DNA of 64,000 nt. Origin: Collinsella sp. BA40 (GTDB lineage Bacteria; Actinomycetota; Coriobacteriia; Coriobacteriales; Coriobacteriaceae). Position 1 is the first letter of the stretch; every line of letters starts with the position of its first letter. This document shows, one piece after another, positions 25,942 through 33,567 of the stretch. The translations under genes were made by a program, and so were the position numbers. Below the pieces are notes generated by a model. It did not search any database. It was not told where the DNA came from and saw only the letters and a list, made by a program, of their open reading frames with translations. The stretch lies in contig NZ_VOWY01000007.1 of NCBI RefSeq assembly GCF_008014645.1, forward strand, positions 215,713 to 279,712, written 5' to 3'.

Positions 25942-26598
25942 ATGGCTATTACTCCCGCTGATATCCAGGCTCAGACGTTCTCCGAGGCCAAGCGCGGCTA
26001 CGATCCCGCCGAGGTCGACGTGTTCCTCGAGCAGATCTCGTCCGAGGTCGACGCTATGCTCAATAAGATCGTCGACCTGAAGACCCGCCTCACCGCAACC
26101 GAGCAGCAGCTCGCCGACGCCCAGGCCGCCCTCGCGCAGAATGCCGCCGCGCCCGCTCCGGCACCCGCGCCCGCTCCGGCTCCCGACTTTACGGCCACCG
26201 AGCGCCAGATCTCCGCTGCCCTCATCGCCGCGCAGCAGACCTCCGATGCCATCATCAACGATGCCCAGGAGAACGCCGAGCGCATCCGCAACGAGGCCGA
26301 CGCGAAGGCGCGCGAGGTCATTCGTCAGGCTCTTGCCGAGAAGCAGAAGCAGATCGACGAGATCGATCGCCTGAAGGCTTCCCGTGAGGACTTCAAGAAC
26401 GAGTACATGAAGCTCATCCAGCACTTCATGGACGAAGCCCAGAACTCCTTCCCGGCTGAGCTGCTCGCCAATACCCCTACGGGCTCCGCTGCTGCCGTGG
26501 CTCCCGTCGCGGCCCCGGTGTCCGAGCCCATGGCGACTGCGCCCGTGGCCGATCCGTTCGCTCCGCTCGACAACTTCGTGGCCGACGATCTGGACTAG
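25942..26598 (+). CDS. divIVA: DivIVA family protein
   Basis: Coiled-coil protein of 218 residues that senses negative membrane curvature and organises poles or septa. The N-terminal lipid-binding domain is clear (MAITPADIQAQTFSEAKRGYDPAEVDVFLEQI). A coiled coil (about 35-65) is interrupted by an Ala/Pro repeat hinge (APAPAPAPAPAP), then a second coiled coil (about 85-165) and an Ala/Pro/Val tail. ATG 25942 has AAGGA at 8 bases. It ends the cluster ahead of two hairpins. Confidence 0.92.
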   Translation: MAITPADIQAQTFSEAKRGYDPAEVDVFLEQISSEVDAMLNKIVDLKTRLTATEQQLADAQAALAQNAAAPAPAPAPAPAPDFTATERQISAALIAAQQTSDAIINDAQENAERIRNEADAKAREVIRQALAEKQKQIDEIDRLKASREDFKNEYMKLIQHFMDEAQNSFPAELLANTPTGSAAAVAPVAAPVSEPMATAPVADPFAPLDNFVADDLD

Positions 26599-26629
26599 CC
26601 TTCGGTCTCTCAAGATCTTTGCAACGTGT

Positions 26630-26662
26630 ACGGCTGCCGGTCATGTATCGGCGGCCGTTTTT
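26630..26662 (+). terminator. Intrinsic terminator of divIVA
   Basis: A 10-bp stem (ACGGCTGCCG with CGGCGGCCGT, one G-T pair) with a 9-base loop, followed by TTTTT. It ends the sepF-yggT-divIVA transcript. Confidence 0.85.
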
Positions 26663-26687
26663 GTGTGTAACGGTCTTGAAAGCCTAT

Positions 26688-26731
26688 GAGAGAGCCCGCA
26701 TCTCCGATAGGGAGGTGCGGGCTCTCTCTTT
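26688..26731. terminator. Second hairpin between convergent divIVA and nitroreductase genes
   Basis: Two 18-base arms (26688-26705, 26711-26728) pair with a single mismatch around a 5-base loop. The plus side ends CTCTCTTT. Its place between convergent genes suggests a back-up or bidirectional terminator serving the minus-strand nitroreductase, although that strand lacks a T-run. Confidence 0.6.
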
Positions 26732-26767
26732 CGCATACAAGGCCGAATACGGCGTTACAAGGCGTTG

Positions 26768-27304
26768 CTAGGCGTGCACGTTGGTGAAGTCTGCAAGGGC
26801 TATGGTGCGGGCCTCGCGCACCTCGGGATCGGCGATCGAATCTGCGGCGTAGCCCACGGTGAGCATGTGGATGGGGTAGACGTCCTCGGGCAGGTCGAAT
26901 ACCTCGCGAGCGACCTCGGGGTTGAAATGGCATACCCAGCACGTGCCCAAGCCGAGCTCGGTGGCCTGCATCATCATCTGGTCGACGACGATGGCGGTGT
27001 CGATATCGGAGGCGTTGCGCTGATCGTACTTGCGTACCCAGGCCTCGTCGGTCTTGGCGCATACGAGCAGCACGACCGGAGCGCCGAAGACGCTGCCGTC
27101 GCGCTCGAATCGATAGGCGGCCTTCGCCGCGGCCTCGCGGAGCGACGGCGTGTCGCATACCAGCACGCGTGCGGGATGATTGTTGCATGCGGAGGGGGCG
27201 ATGCGGCCCGCCTCGAGGATGGCCGCGAGCTTTTCGGGCTCGACGGCATCGGCGGTATAGTGCCGGCACGAATAGCGCTGGCGCGTAAGCTCGGTGAATG
27301 ACAT
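26768..27304 (-). CDS. Nitroreductase family FMN protein
   Basis: Flavin oxidoreductase of 178 residues. FMN-binding motifs are RQRYSCRHYTAD near the N-terminus and APSACNNHPARV (about residues 40-50), and a GLGTCWVCHFNPE stretch lies near residue 125. Length and motifs fit small nitroreductases that reduce nitroaromatics, quinones or flavin with NAD(P)H; the substrate cannot be inferred. ATG 27304 has AGGAG five bases upstream, and a 24-residue N-terminal extension in frame is not supported. It starts 8 bases after the DUF47 stop, so it is probably co-transcribed with the phosphate transporter genes. Confidence 0.85.
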   Translation of the reverse strand: MSFTELTRQRYSCRHYTADAVEPEKLAAILEAGRIAPSACNNHPARVLVCDTPSLREAAAKAAYRFERDGSVFGAPVVLLVCAKTDEAWVRKYDQRNASDIDTAIVVDQMMMQATELGLGTCWVCHFNPEVAREVFDLPEDVYPIHMLTVGYAADSIADPEVREARTIALADFTNVHA

Positions 27305-27312
27305 AGGGGCTC

Positions 27313-27936
27313 CTAGCTGTTCTTCATCACGATGGACTCGACGGTATCGGCAACGAACTCGCAGGAGTCGGCGCAATACTCAAGGAACGTATAGACGTCG
27401 CGCCAGGAAATGATGGTGAGGGGATCGAGGTCTGCGGTGTGAAGCTCGCGCATGGCCCCTATGTAGATGTCGTCGCACTCGCTCTCGATGGTGTTCACGG
27501 TGATGACGTGCTCACGCAGGCTCTTGGAGCGCTTGAACTGCGGCAGCTCGAGCACGAGGTCGTGCATCTGCTCGGTAGCGCGCACCACCTTGGCCGACAT
27601 CTCCAGGGCGTCCGGGCGCATCTGCTGGATATTGGTGAAGTAGATGCGGTGCAAGACGCCTTCGATGCGGTCGATCACGACGTCGAGGGAGTTTGCCAGG
27701 GTGGCGATGTCCTCGCGCTCGATCGGGGTGATGAAGGCGGTGATCAGCGCGTCGTTGATCTCGTGGACCAGCTCGTCTGCTTCCTGCTCGATCTCGTGCA
27801 TCTCGGCGACGGCCTCCTCGATCTTGGAGGGATCGAAGTGATGCATGATGGTGTCGAGCTTGATGGCCGCCTTGCAGGCGAGCTCGGCCGCCGAGGCGAA
27901 GCAATCGTAGTAGAACGCGTCGTTTTTCTTAGCCAT
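27313..27936 (-). CDS. DUF47 (PhoU-like) partner of the Pit transporter
   Basis: All-helical protein of 207 residues related to PhoU, typical of DUF47 genes next to pit. Features are the opening KKNDAFYYDCFASAAELACKAA, an acidic helix rich in Glu (EAVAEMHEIEQEADELVHEI) and DVVIDRIEGVLHRI. It probably regulates or stabilises the adjacent transporter, as proposed for other DUF47-Pit pairs. It lies 62 bases downstream of pit and 8 bases upstream of the nitroreductase on the minus strand. Confidence 0.88.
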   Translation of the reverse strand: MAKKNDAFYYDCFASAAELACKAAIKLDTIMHHFDPSKIEEAVAEMHEIEQEADELVHEINDALITAFITPIEREDIATLANSLDVVIDRIEGVLHRIYFTNIQQMRPDALEMSAKVVRATEQMHDLVLELPQFKRSKSLREHVITVNTIESECDDIYIGAMRELHTADLDPLTIISWRDVYTFLEYCADSCEFVADTVESIVMKNS

Positions 27937-27998
27937 GATGAGTCCTTTGGTTGCGGGGATGTTTGCGGATGGGGATTCGCCTGGAACAGGCGAATCGG

Positions 27999-29078
27999 CT
28001 AGATGAAGAGCAGGAACAGCTTAGCCATGAGGAAGCTGATGAGGCCGCAGCCCGGGAAGGTGAACACCCAGGTGAGCAGCATGTCCTTGACCACGCCGAA
28101 GTTGATGGCCGAGATGCGCTTCACGGCGCCCACGCCCATGATGGCCGTTGTCTTGACGTGCGTGGTGGAGACGGGGATGCCCGTAAGGGTGGCCAGAAGC
28201 AGGCACAGGGAGCTGGAGAGGTCGGCGGAGAAGCCCTGGTACTTCTCGAGCTTCACCATGTCCATGCCCACGGACTTGATGATCTTCTCGCCGCCGACGG
28301 ACGTGCCCACGCCCATCACGACGGAGCACAGCAGCATGAGCCACACCGGGATGATCATGTTCTCGACGGAGGGCTGGCCGTTGCAGAAGGCGACGCCCAG
28401 GAAGAGGACGCCTATGAATTTCTGGCCGTCCTGAGCGCCGTGCATGAAGCTCATGCCGGCGGCGCCGGCGATCTGCGCCCACCGAAAGAAGGTGTTGGAC
28501 TTCCGCCGATCGCTGTTGGCGAAAAGGATGGTAACGATCTTGCAGGTCACCCAGCCCATGGCGAAGCCCAGGCCGAGGGAGAGCACCAGGCCGTAGAGAA
28601 CCTTCACCCATTCGTTCATGTTGACGCCCTCGGCGCCGCCGAGCGCGATGGCCGCACCGGTAAGGCCGGCGATGAGGCTATGGCTCTCGCTCGTGGGGAT
28701 GCCGAAGATGCTCGCGCCCACGGAGTACACCACGATGGAGAAGAGCGCCGCGCACAGGGCGATGAGCGCGATCTGGGTGTTCGCGCCGAAGTCGACCATG
28801 TTGGAGATGGTCGAGGCGACGCTGGCGTTGATGTGCGTCATGATGAAGACGCCGAGGAAGTTGAAGATCGCGCTCATGATGATGGCCGCTTTCGGCGGCA
28901 GGCAGCGCGTGGTGACGCACGTCGCGATGGCGTTGGGCGCGTCGGTCCAGCCGTTGACGAAGATCACGCCGAGCGTGAGCAGGACCGTCATGGCGAGGAT
29001 TGGATTTGAAAAGACTTGGGAGATGAAATAGGAGAATGAGACGTCCACGAATAACCACATTCCTATCGTGCGGCGCAT
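27999..29078 (-). CDS. pit: Inorganic phosphate transporter, PiT family
   Basis: Low-affinity cation-coupled phosphate symporter, 359 residues with about ten helices. The duplicated PiT signatures are visible: FVNGWTDAPNAIATCVTTR near residue 40 and FMHGAQDGQKFIGV in the second half; PVSTTHVKTTAIMGVG is also typical. The start could be ATG 29078 (AAAGGTG upstream at 10 bases) or ATG 29060. It is the first gene of a pit-DUF47-nitroreductase unit. The upstream region is A+T rich and contains TTAAC/TTAGC repeats 11 bases apart on the minus strand. Confidence 0.93.
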   Translation of the reverse strand: MRRTIGMWLFVDVSFSYFISQVFSNPILAMTVLLTLGVIFVNGWTDAPNAIATCVTTRCLPPKAAIIMSAIFNFLGVFIMTHINASVASTISNMVDFGANTQIALIALCAALFSIVVYSVGASIFGIPTSESHSLIAGLTGAAIALGGAEGVNMNEWVKVLYGLVLSLGLGFAMGWVTCKIVTILFANSDRRKSNTFFRWAQIAGAAGMSFMHGAQDGQKFIGVLFLGVAFCNGQPSVENMIIPVWLMLLCSVVMGVGTSVGGEKIIKSVGMDMVKLEKYQGFSADLSSSLCLLLATLTGIPVSTTHVKTTAIMGVGAVKRISAINFGVVKDMLLTWVFTFPGCGLISFLMAKLFLLFI

Positions 29079-29128
29079 GCGAGGCGCGCACCTTTGTAAA
29101 GCGTCTCTAAGGATAACACCTTACACAA

Positions 29129-29146
29129 AGCTAACGAGCAGTTAAT
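29129..29146 (-). promoter_or_regulatory. Possible Pho-box-like repeat upstream of pit
   Basis: Read on the minus strand, TTAACT and TTAGCT are 11 bases apart in an A+T-rich gap. PhoP-type regulators in Gram-positive bacteria bind TTAACA-like repeats with this pitch. Two imperfect repeats are weak evidence. Confidence 0.25.
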
Positions 29147-29244
29147 ACAGCTAGCGAATGTAATGAATCAGTAAAGGAAATGATGGTTTGGGCGCGTCTC
29201 GGGATGTCGTTGGCGCGCCGGGGCTATTTTCGGGATTCGAAGAA

Positions 29245-29603
29245 GGCAAAGCGGGCCGATAAGCCGGGTTCTGTCGCGGGCGATCATTTATCTTGCCTGC
29301 ACGTCACCGTGCAGTTCCACGCACGCTACCCGAACGCGGACCGGGCCGGCCCATCGCGTTCCTATTTGCGCTTGCTCCGGATGGGGTTTACCAAGCCGCC
29401 ATGTTGCCACGACGCTGGTGGTCTCTTACACCACCGTTTCAGCTTTTCCCTTTACGACGAGTCGTAGGTGGGAGTCTTCTTTTCTGCGGCACTTTCCGTC
29501 GGGTCGCCCCGCCTGGCCGTTAGCCAGCATCCTGCCCTGTGGAGCCCGGACTTTCCTCACATGCGAACATGCCGCACGCGCGATCGCCTGGCCCGCTTTG
29601 CGG
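29245..29603 (-). ncRNA. rnpB: RNase P RNA (type A-like)
   Basis: Catalytic RNA of RNase P, which matures tRNA 5' ends. On the minus strand the near-universal 5' block GAGGAAAGTCCGGGCTCC is present (about 29562-29545), followed by CAGGGCAGGATGCTGG, GACGGAAAGTGCC and the 3' block ACAGAACCCGGCTTAT. The terminal helix pairs GCAAAGCGGGCC at the 5' end with GGCCCGCTTTGC at the 3' end, which sets both boundaries to within a few bases. A TACAAT -10 lies upstream. Frames through it on either strand are not genes. Confidence 0.95.
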
Positions 29604-29608
29604 GGGGT

Positions 29609-29614
29609 ATTGTA
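29609..29614 (-). promoter_or_regulatory. -10 element of rnpB
   Basis: TACAAT on the minus strand, 6-7 bases from the expected 5' end of the RNase P RNA. No good -35 is seen. Confidence 0.55.
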
Positions 29615-29722
29615 CCACGAAGCCGGGATGTCGGGGCCGCCGCCAGCGCAGGCACATAACACGCGTTCAGTTGATCTCGCTTTCGCGAGGGGTCTGCGCC
29701 GTCATGGACGGTCCGCCTAACA

Positions 29723-29728
29723 TATAAT
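29723..29728 (+). promoter_or_regulatory. -10 element of the YigZ gene
   Basis: A perfect TATAAT lies 64 bases upstream of the ATG at 29792, with no recognisable -35. Confidence 0.45.
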
Positions 29729-29791
29729 CGATATCCGACGAAGTGCTGCGCCCGATGCGGTGGGGGCTGCGCGAGCTAGGGGAGGGTGGTT

Positions 29792-30430
29792 ATGGCCGAA
29801 AGCTATCTGACGCTTCGACGCGACGTGGAGGCCGTGGGCGAGTTCGTGGACCGCAAGAGCAGGTTCATCGCCCAGCTCATCCACGTTGAGAGCGTCGATG
29901 AGGCCGCGGCGCACCAGGCTGCGGTCCGCTCCAGGCATTACGATGCGCGCCATAACGTGCCCGCGTTCGCGCTGGCCGACGGGACGGAGCGCGCGAGCGA
30001 TGACGGTGAGCCGCAGCGCACGAGCGGCATGCCCACGCTGGAGGTGCTGCGCGGAGCGGGCTTGAAGAACGTGTGCTGCGTGACCACGCGCTACTTCGGC
30101 GGCACGCTGCTGGGGAGCGGCGGGCTGGTTCGAGCCTACACGGCTGCCGCGCAGGCCGCGGTGGAGCAGGCCCGCGCGGCCGGCTATATCGTGGAGATGA
30201 CGAGCGTGGTGTCGGTCGACGTGACGGTTGCCTATCCCCAGTACGAGCAGGTTGCCCGCTTGGTTGCCGATACCGGCGGCAAGGTGGCCGCCACCGATTT
30301 CACCAACGAGGTGACGATTCACGCCGTCTACAAAGCCGGCGAGGAGCTCGCCCTGCGCCCGCTGCTCACCGAGTTGCTGGCGGGGCGCGAGCGCATGACG
30401 GCGAGCGCCCCGCGGTTCGCGCAGTTCTAA
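29792..30430 (+). CDS. YigZ / IMPACT family protein
   Basis: Protein of 212 residues with the UPF0029 (Impact) N-terminal domain, carrying RHYDARHNVPAFAL, GEPQRTSGMP and the highly conserved VTTRYFGGTLLGSGGLVRAYT. A C-terminal DUF1949 ferredoxin-like domain follows. Eukaryotic IMPACT modulates GCN2; the bacterial role is unclear and may be ribosome or nucleic-acid related. GGGGAGGG precedes ATG 29792. The stop overlaps the stop of the convergent minus-strand gene by three bases. Confidence 0.9.
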   Translation: MAESYLTLRRDVEAVGEFVDRKSRFIAQLIHVESVDEAAAHQAAVRSRHYDARHNVPAFALADGTERASDDGEPQRTSGMPTLEVLRGAGLKNVCCVTTRYFGGTLLGSGGLVRAYTAAAQAAVEQARAAGYIVEMTSVVSVDVTVAYPQYEQVARLVADTGGKVAATDFTNEVTIHAVYKAGEELALRPLLTELLAGRERMTASAPRFAQF

Positions 30431-30885
30431 GCAGAGCGCTGCGCGTCTTCCTCCAGGATATCGAGCGCCAGGCACAGGGCGTCGTCGATGCAGCCCTGGC
30501 AGCTGCGCAGCGGGCCGTGGTCGCTGCCCACGCCCTTGAGCTCGCGGCACACGGTCGAGCCGTTGGCCTGGGCGAAGCGCTCGCACAGGCTGCGTGCGAG
30601 ACGGTACGTGTGCCCCTTGCTGCCCACGTGCCCGGTGCCCGTGCTCGACGCCTGGCCCACGGCCATGAGCGCGCCCGAGATGGCGCCGCAGGTCTCGGTC
30701 ATGCCTCCCATGCCCGCGCCGAAACCCTCGGCGAGGCGAAATGCCGCATCCGCGTCGATGCCCAACGACGGCGCCAACGCGCATACCACCGATTGCGCGC
30801 AGTTGTAGCCCTGCTCGTGATAGGCCGCGGCCCGGGCGAGCAGCTCGGCGCGGTCCGTTGACGTTACATCCATGTTGACAGCCAT
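30427..30885 (-). CDS. C_GCAxxG_C_C family putative redox protein
   Basis: Cys-rich soluble protein of 152 residues. It has the family blocks NCAQSVVCAL, FGAGMGGMTETCGAISGALMAVG and later cysteines in SLCERF, TVCREL and SCQGCIDDA. The family (named for its motif) is presumed redox-active or metal-binding, and no reaction is established. ATG 30885 has AAGGA six bases upstream; the frame is open far upstream but there it is a shadow of the sulfhydrylase gene. It is divergently transcribed from the O-acetylhomoserine sulfhydrylase gene across a 93-base gap, so a link to sulfur metabolism is possible but inferred. Confidence 0.82.
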   Translation of the reverse strand: MAVNMDVTSTDRAELLARAAAYHEQGYNCAQSVVCALAPSLGIDADAAFRLAEGFGAGMGGMTETCGAISGALMAVGQASSTGTGHVGSKGHTYRLARSLCERFAQANGSTVCRELKGVGSDHGPLRSCQGCIDDALCLALDILEEDAQRSA

Positions 30886-30912
30886 ACTGAAGTCCTTCGC
30901 ATAGGTTGAGTG

Positions 30913-30936
30913 GGTATACCATTCTACTCGTATATT
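30913..30936. promoter_or_regulatory. Divergent promoter region
   Basis: The palindrome GGTATACC (30913-30920) offers a TATACC -10 in both directions. The minus one is well placed for the C_GCAxxG_C_C gene. TATATT (30931-30936) is an alternative plus-strand -10 with TTGAGT upstream at a 19-base spacing. Confidence 0.35.
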
Positions 30937-30978
30937 CGAGAGCGGGCGGCGCACGCGCCGTGCGAGAAGGAGAAGGTT

Positions 30979-32259
30979 ATGGCAGAGCATCTTGGAACCA
31001 CCTGCGTGCAGGGCGGCTATCGCCCTGGCGACGCCGAGCCCCGTCAGGTCCCCATCTACCAGTCCACCACCTGGAAGTACGACACGTCCGAGCACATGGG
31101 CAAGCTCTTCGACCTCGAGGAGTCGGGATACTTCTATACGCGCCTGCAAAATCCCACCAACGATGCGGTGGCGGCCAAGATCTGCGAGCTCGAGGGCGGC
31201 TCGGCCGCCATGCTCACCAGCTCCGGCCAGGCGGCGAACTTCTTCGCCATCTTCAACATCGCGGGCTGCGGCGATCACGTGGTGGCCAGCTCGGCTATCT
31301 ACGGCGGAACGTATAACCTGCTCGCGCATACCATGAAGCGCATGGGGCTGGAGTGCACGTTCGTGGCCCCGGATTGCTCCGATGAGGAGCTCGAAGCGGC
31401 GTTTCGGCCCAACACGAAGGCCGTGTTCGGCGAGACCATCGCCAATCCCGCCCTCGCCGTCCTCGATATCGAGCGCTTCGCCGCGGCGGCCCACGCCCAC
31501 GGCGTGCCGCTGATCGTCGACAACACGTTCCCCACGCCGGTGAACTGCCGTCCCATCGAGTGGGGCGCTGATATCGTGACCCACTCCACCACCAAGTACA
31601 TGGATGGTCATGGTGCGGCCGTGGGCGGTGCCATCGTCGACGCCGGCCGCTTCGACTGGAACGAGCATTCCGATGCGTTCCCCGGTCTCACCACGCCCGA
31701 TGTCTCCTACCACGGCGTGGTGTACACCGAGCGCTTCGGTCTGGAGGGCGCCTTCATCACCAAGGCCACCGCGCAGCTTATGCGTGATTTCGGGTGCATC
31801 CAGAGCCCCCAGAACGCCTTTTTGCTCAACCTCGGCCTCGAGAGCCTGCACGTGCGCATGCCCCAGCACTGCAAGAACGGCCAGGCTGTGGCCGAGTTCT
31901 TGCAGCAGCACCCCAAGATCAGCTTCGTGCGCTTTCCGGGGCTGCCGGGCGATGCGTACCATGAGCTCGCGCAGAAGTATCTGCCCCAGGGCGGCTGCGG
32001 CGTGGTGAGCTTCGGATTCACGGGCGGACGCGCCGCCGCCGAGCAGTTCATGAAGAGTCTGCGCCTCGCGCAAATCGCCACGCACGTGGCCGATGCGCGC
32101 ACCTGCTGCCTGCATCCGGCCAACGCCACGCATCGCCAGATGAACGACGACGAGCTGGCCGCCTGCGGCATCACGCCCGATATGGTTCGCCTTTCCTGCG
32201 GTATCGAGGCGACCGAGGACCTGCTGGCCGATATCGCCCAGGCGCTCGACACCATCTAG
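30979..32259 (+). CDS. metY: O-acetylhomoserine sulfhydrylase (PLP)
   Basis: PLP enzyme of 426 residues in the Cys/Met metabolism family. It makes homocysteine (or methionine) from O-acetylhomoserine and sulfide or thiol. Features are YTRLQNPTNDAV, LTSSGQAANFF, the pyridine-binding VDNTFPTP and the Schiff-base K206 in HSTTKYMDGHG. The long HEH/YHGVVYTERFG loop favours MetY-type sulfhydrylase over cystathionine gamma-synthase. AAGGAG precedes ATG 30979. It provides an intact comparison for the degenerate relative at 60229. Confidence 0.88.
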   Translation: MAEHLGTTCVQGGYRPGDAEPRQVPIYQSTTWKYDTSEHMGKLFDLEESGYFYTRLQNPTNDAVAAKICELEGGSAAMLTSSGQAANFFAIFNIAGCGDHVVASSAIYGGTYNLLAHTMKRMGLECTFVAPDCSDEELEAAFRPNTKAVFGETIANPALAVLDIERFAAAAHAHGVPLIVDNTFPTPVNCRPIEWGADIVTHSTTKYMDGHGAAVGGAIVDAGRFDWNEHSDAFPGLTTPDVSYHGVVYTERFGLEGAFITKATAQLMRDFGCIQSPQNAFLLNLGLESLHVRMPQHCKNGQAVAEFLQQHPKISFVRFPGLPGDAYHELAQKYLPQGGCGVVSFGFTGGRAAAEQFMKSLRLAQIATHVADARTCCLHPANATHRQMNDDELAACGITPDMVRLSCGIEATEDLLADIAQALDTI

Positions 32260-32290
32260 CGTCGCATGCCGCGCAAGAAGCGCATTCGGG

Positions 32291-32340
32291 CGACCCCGTC
32301 CCCGCCGTCTATCCGGTTGGGGCGGGGTCGTCGTGCTTTT
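32291..32340 (+). terminator. Terminator after metY
   Basis: GACCCCG(T)CCCC pairs with GGGGCGGGGTC with one bulged base across a 15-base loop, followed by a short CTTTT. Confidence 0.6.
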
Positions 32341-32362
32341 CGGGTAGGATGGACCTGGTAGA

Positions 32363-32368
32363 TATAAT
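32363..32368 (+). promoter_or_regulatory. -10 element of the hydrolase gene
   Basis: A perfect TATAAT lies 30 bases upstream of the GTG start at 32398, just after the metY terminator. No clear -35. Confidence 0.45.
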
Positions 32369-32397
32369 CCTCATTTGTTCGTTTGGAGGCCCTTCTC

Positions 32398-33363
32398 GTG
32401 AAGACCACCGTCATTACGTTTTCGAGCTACGACGGCGCCTCGTCCATTCGCGCGCTGCTCTGGGAACCCGATGCGGCCGACGCCCCCGGCGGCATTCGCG
32501 GCCTCGTGCAGATCGTCCATGGCATGGCCGAGCACATCGAGCGCTATGCCGGTTTCGCCGAGTTCCTCTGCGGCTGCGGGTTCGCGGTGTGCGCCGAGGA
32601 CCACATCGGCCATGGAAAGTCGGTTGCAAGCGAGGATGACTTGGGCCATATGCCGCTCGAGGCGGGCGAGGAGGTCCTTCTGCACGACGTCCATGCGCTG
32701 CGGGCCCTCGTCTTGGACCGCCTGGCCGGACCGCAGGGCGATGCCTCCGCGATCCCCTATGTCATCTTCGGCCATTCGATGGGAAGCTTCATCACGCGCG
32801 TATACCTCACGCGCTACGCGATGGGCGTGCGCGCGGCCGTCATCTGCGGGACGGGCCAGCAGCCGCGCGCTCTCTCCGCTGCCGGCAAAGCGCTGACCCG
32901 CGGTATCGCACGCCATCGCGGCGAGCGGTATGTAAGCGAGTTGGTGGACAGCATGGGTGCGGGCGGCTACGGCAAGGCCATCGAGGACGCGCGCACCGAC
33001 GTCGACTGGATCTCGACCGATCCCGCCGTCGTCGACGCCTACCGGGACGACCCGTTATGCGGGCAGAAGTTTTCCGTGGGCGCGTACCATACGCTGTCCT
33101 CGCTGGTAGCCGATGCTACCGATACCGATCTTGCCAAGCGCATTCCGCATGCGTTGCCCATGCTCTTTATTGCCGGCGCCGACGACCCGGTGGGCGAATG
33201 CGGCCGCGGTGTGGAGCGGGCTGCGTCGATGTATCGCCGCGTAGGCGTGGAGCGGGTGGACGTGTCGATCTATCCCGATGCACGCCACGAGATCTTGAAT
33301 GAGCCGATTCGGGGCGATGTCCATCGCGATGTCGGCGCATGGCTCGACGACGTGCTTGCATAG
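32398..33363 (+). CDS. Alpha/beta hydrolase, monoacylglycerol-lipase-like
   Basis: Serine hydrolase of 321 residues. The oxyanion region IVHGMAEHIERY resembles the HGxxEH motif of Hydrolase_4 lysophospholipases and monoglyceride lipases. The nucleophile elbow is VIFGHSMGSF, and the acid and histidine are likely in GADDPVGECG and PDARHEILNE. There is no signal peptide, so it is cytoplasmic. GTG 32398 has GGAGG eight bases upstream; a TTG start at 32383 would overlap that site. It is transcribed alone from a TATAAT promoter. The substrate is unknown; lipid ester or lysophospholipid is most likely. Confidence 0.82.
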   Translation: MKTTVITFSSYDGASSIRALLWEPDAADAPGGIRGLVQIVHGMAEHIERYAGFAEFLCGCGFAVCAEDHIGHGKSVASEDDLGHMPLEAGEEVLLHDVHALRALVLDRLAGPQGDASAIPYVIFGHSMGSFITRVYLTRYAMGVRAAVICGTGQQPRALSAAGKALTRGIARHRGERYVSELVDSMGAGGYGKAIEDARTDVDWISTDPAVVDAYRDDPLCGQKFSVGAYHTLSSLVADATDTDLAKRIPHALPMLFIAGADDPVGECGRGVERAASMYRRVGVERVDVSIYPDARHEILNEPIRGDVHRDVGAWLDDVLA

Positions 33364-33567
33364 CGGCGCGCACGGGCGGGGACTTGCTGCTTGGGCGCTG
33401 CCTGTGTTACAAACAAATACTTATGCAGCGGGGCTGCGGGGTGCATCCTCGCGGCTCCCTGGCGTATCTACGCGGCCGCGGGAACGATAGCGCGGCTCAT
33501 GGGGGTCCGCCTGCATGCGGGCCGTCATCAGAGCGCGCGGCGCCATCAGCGAATATGCGAGGTACGT

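Noticed and set aside
29180..29720. Short open frames on both strands in this interval.
   Set aside because: The interval is the RNase P RNA gene and its promoter; conserved rnpB blocks explain it.
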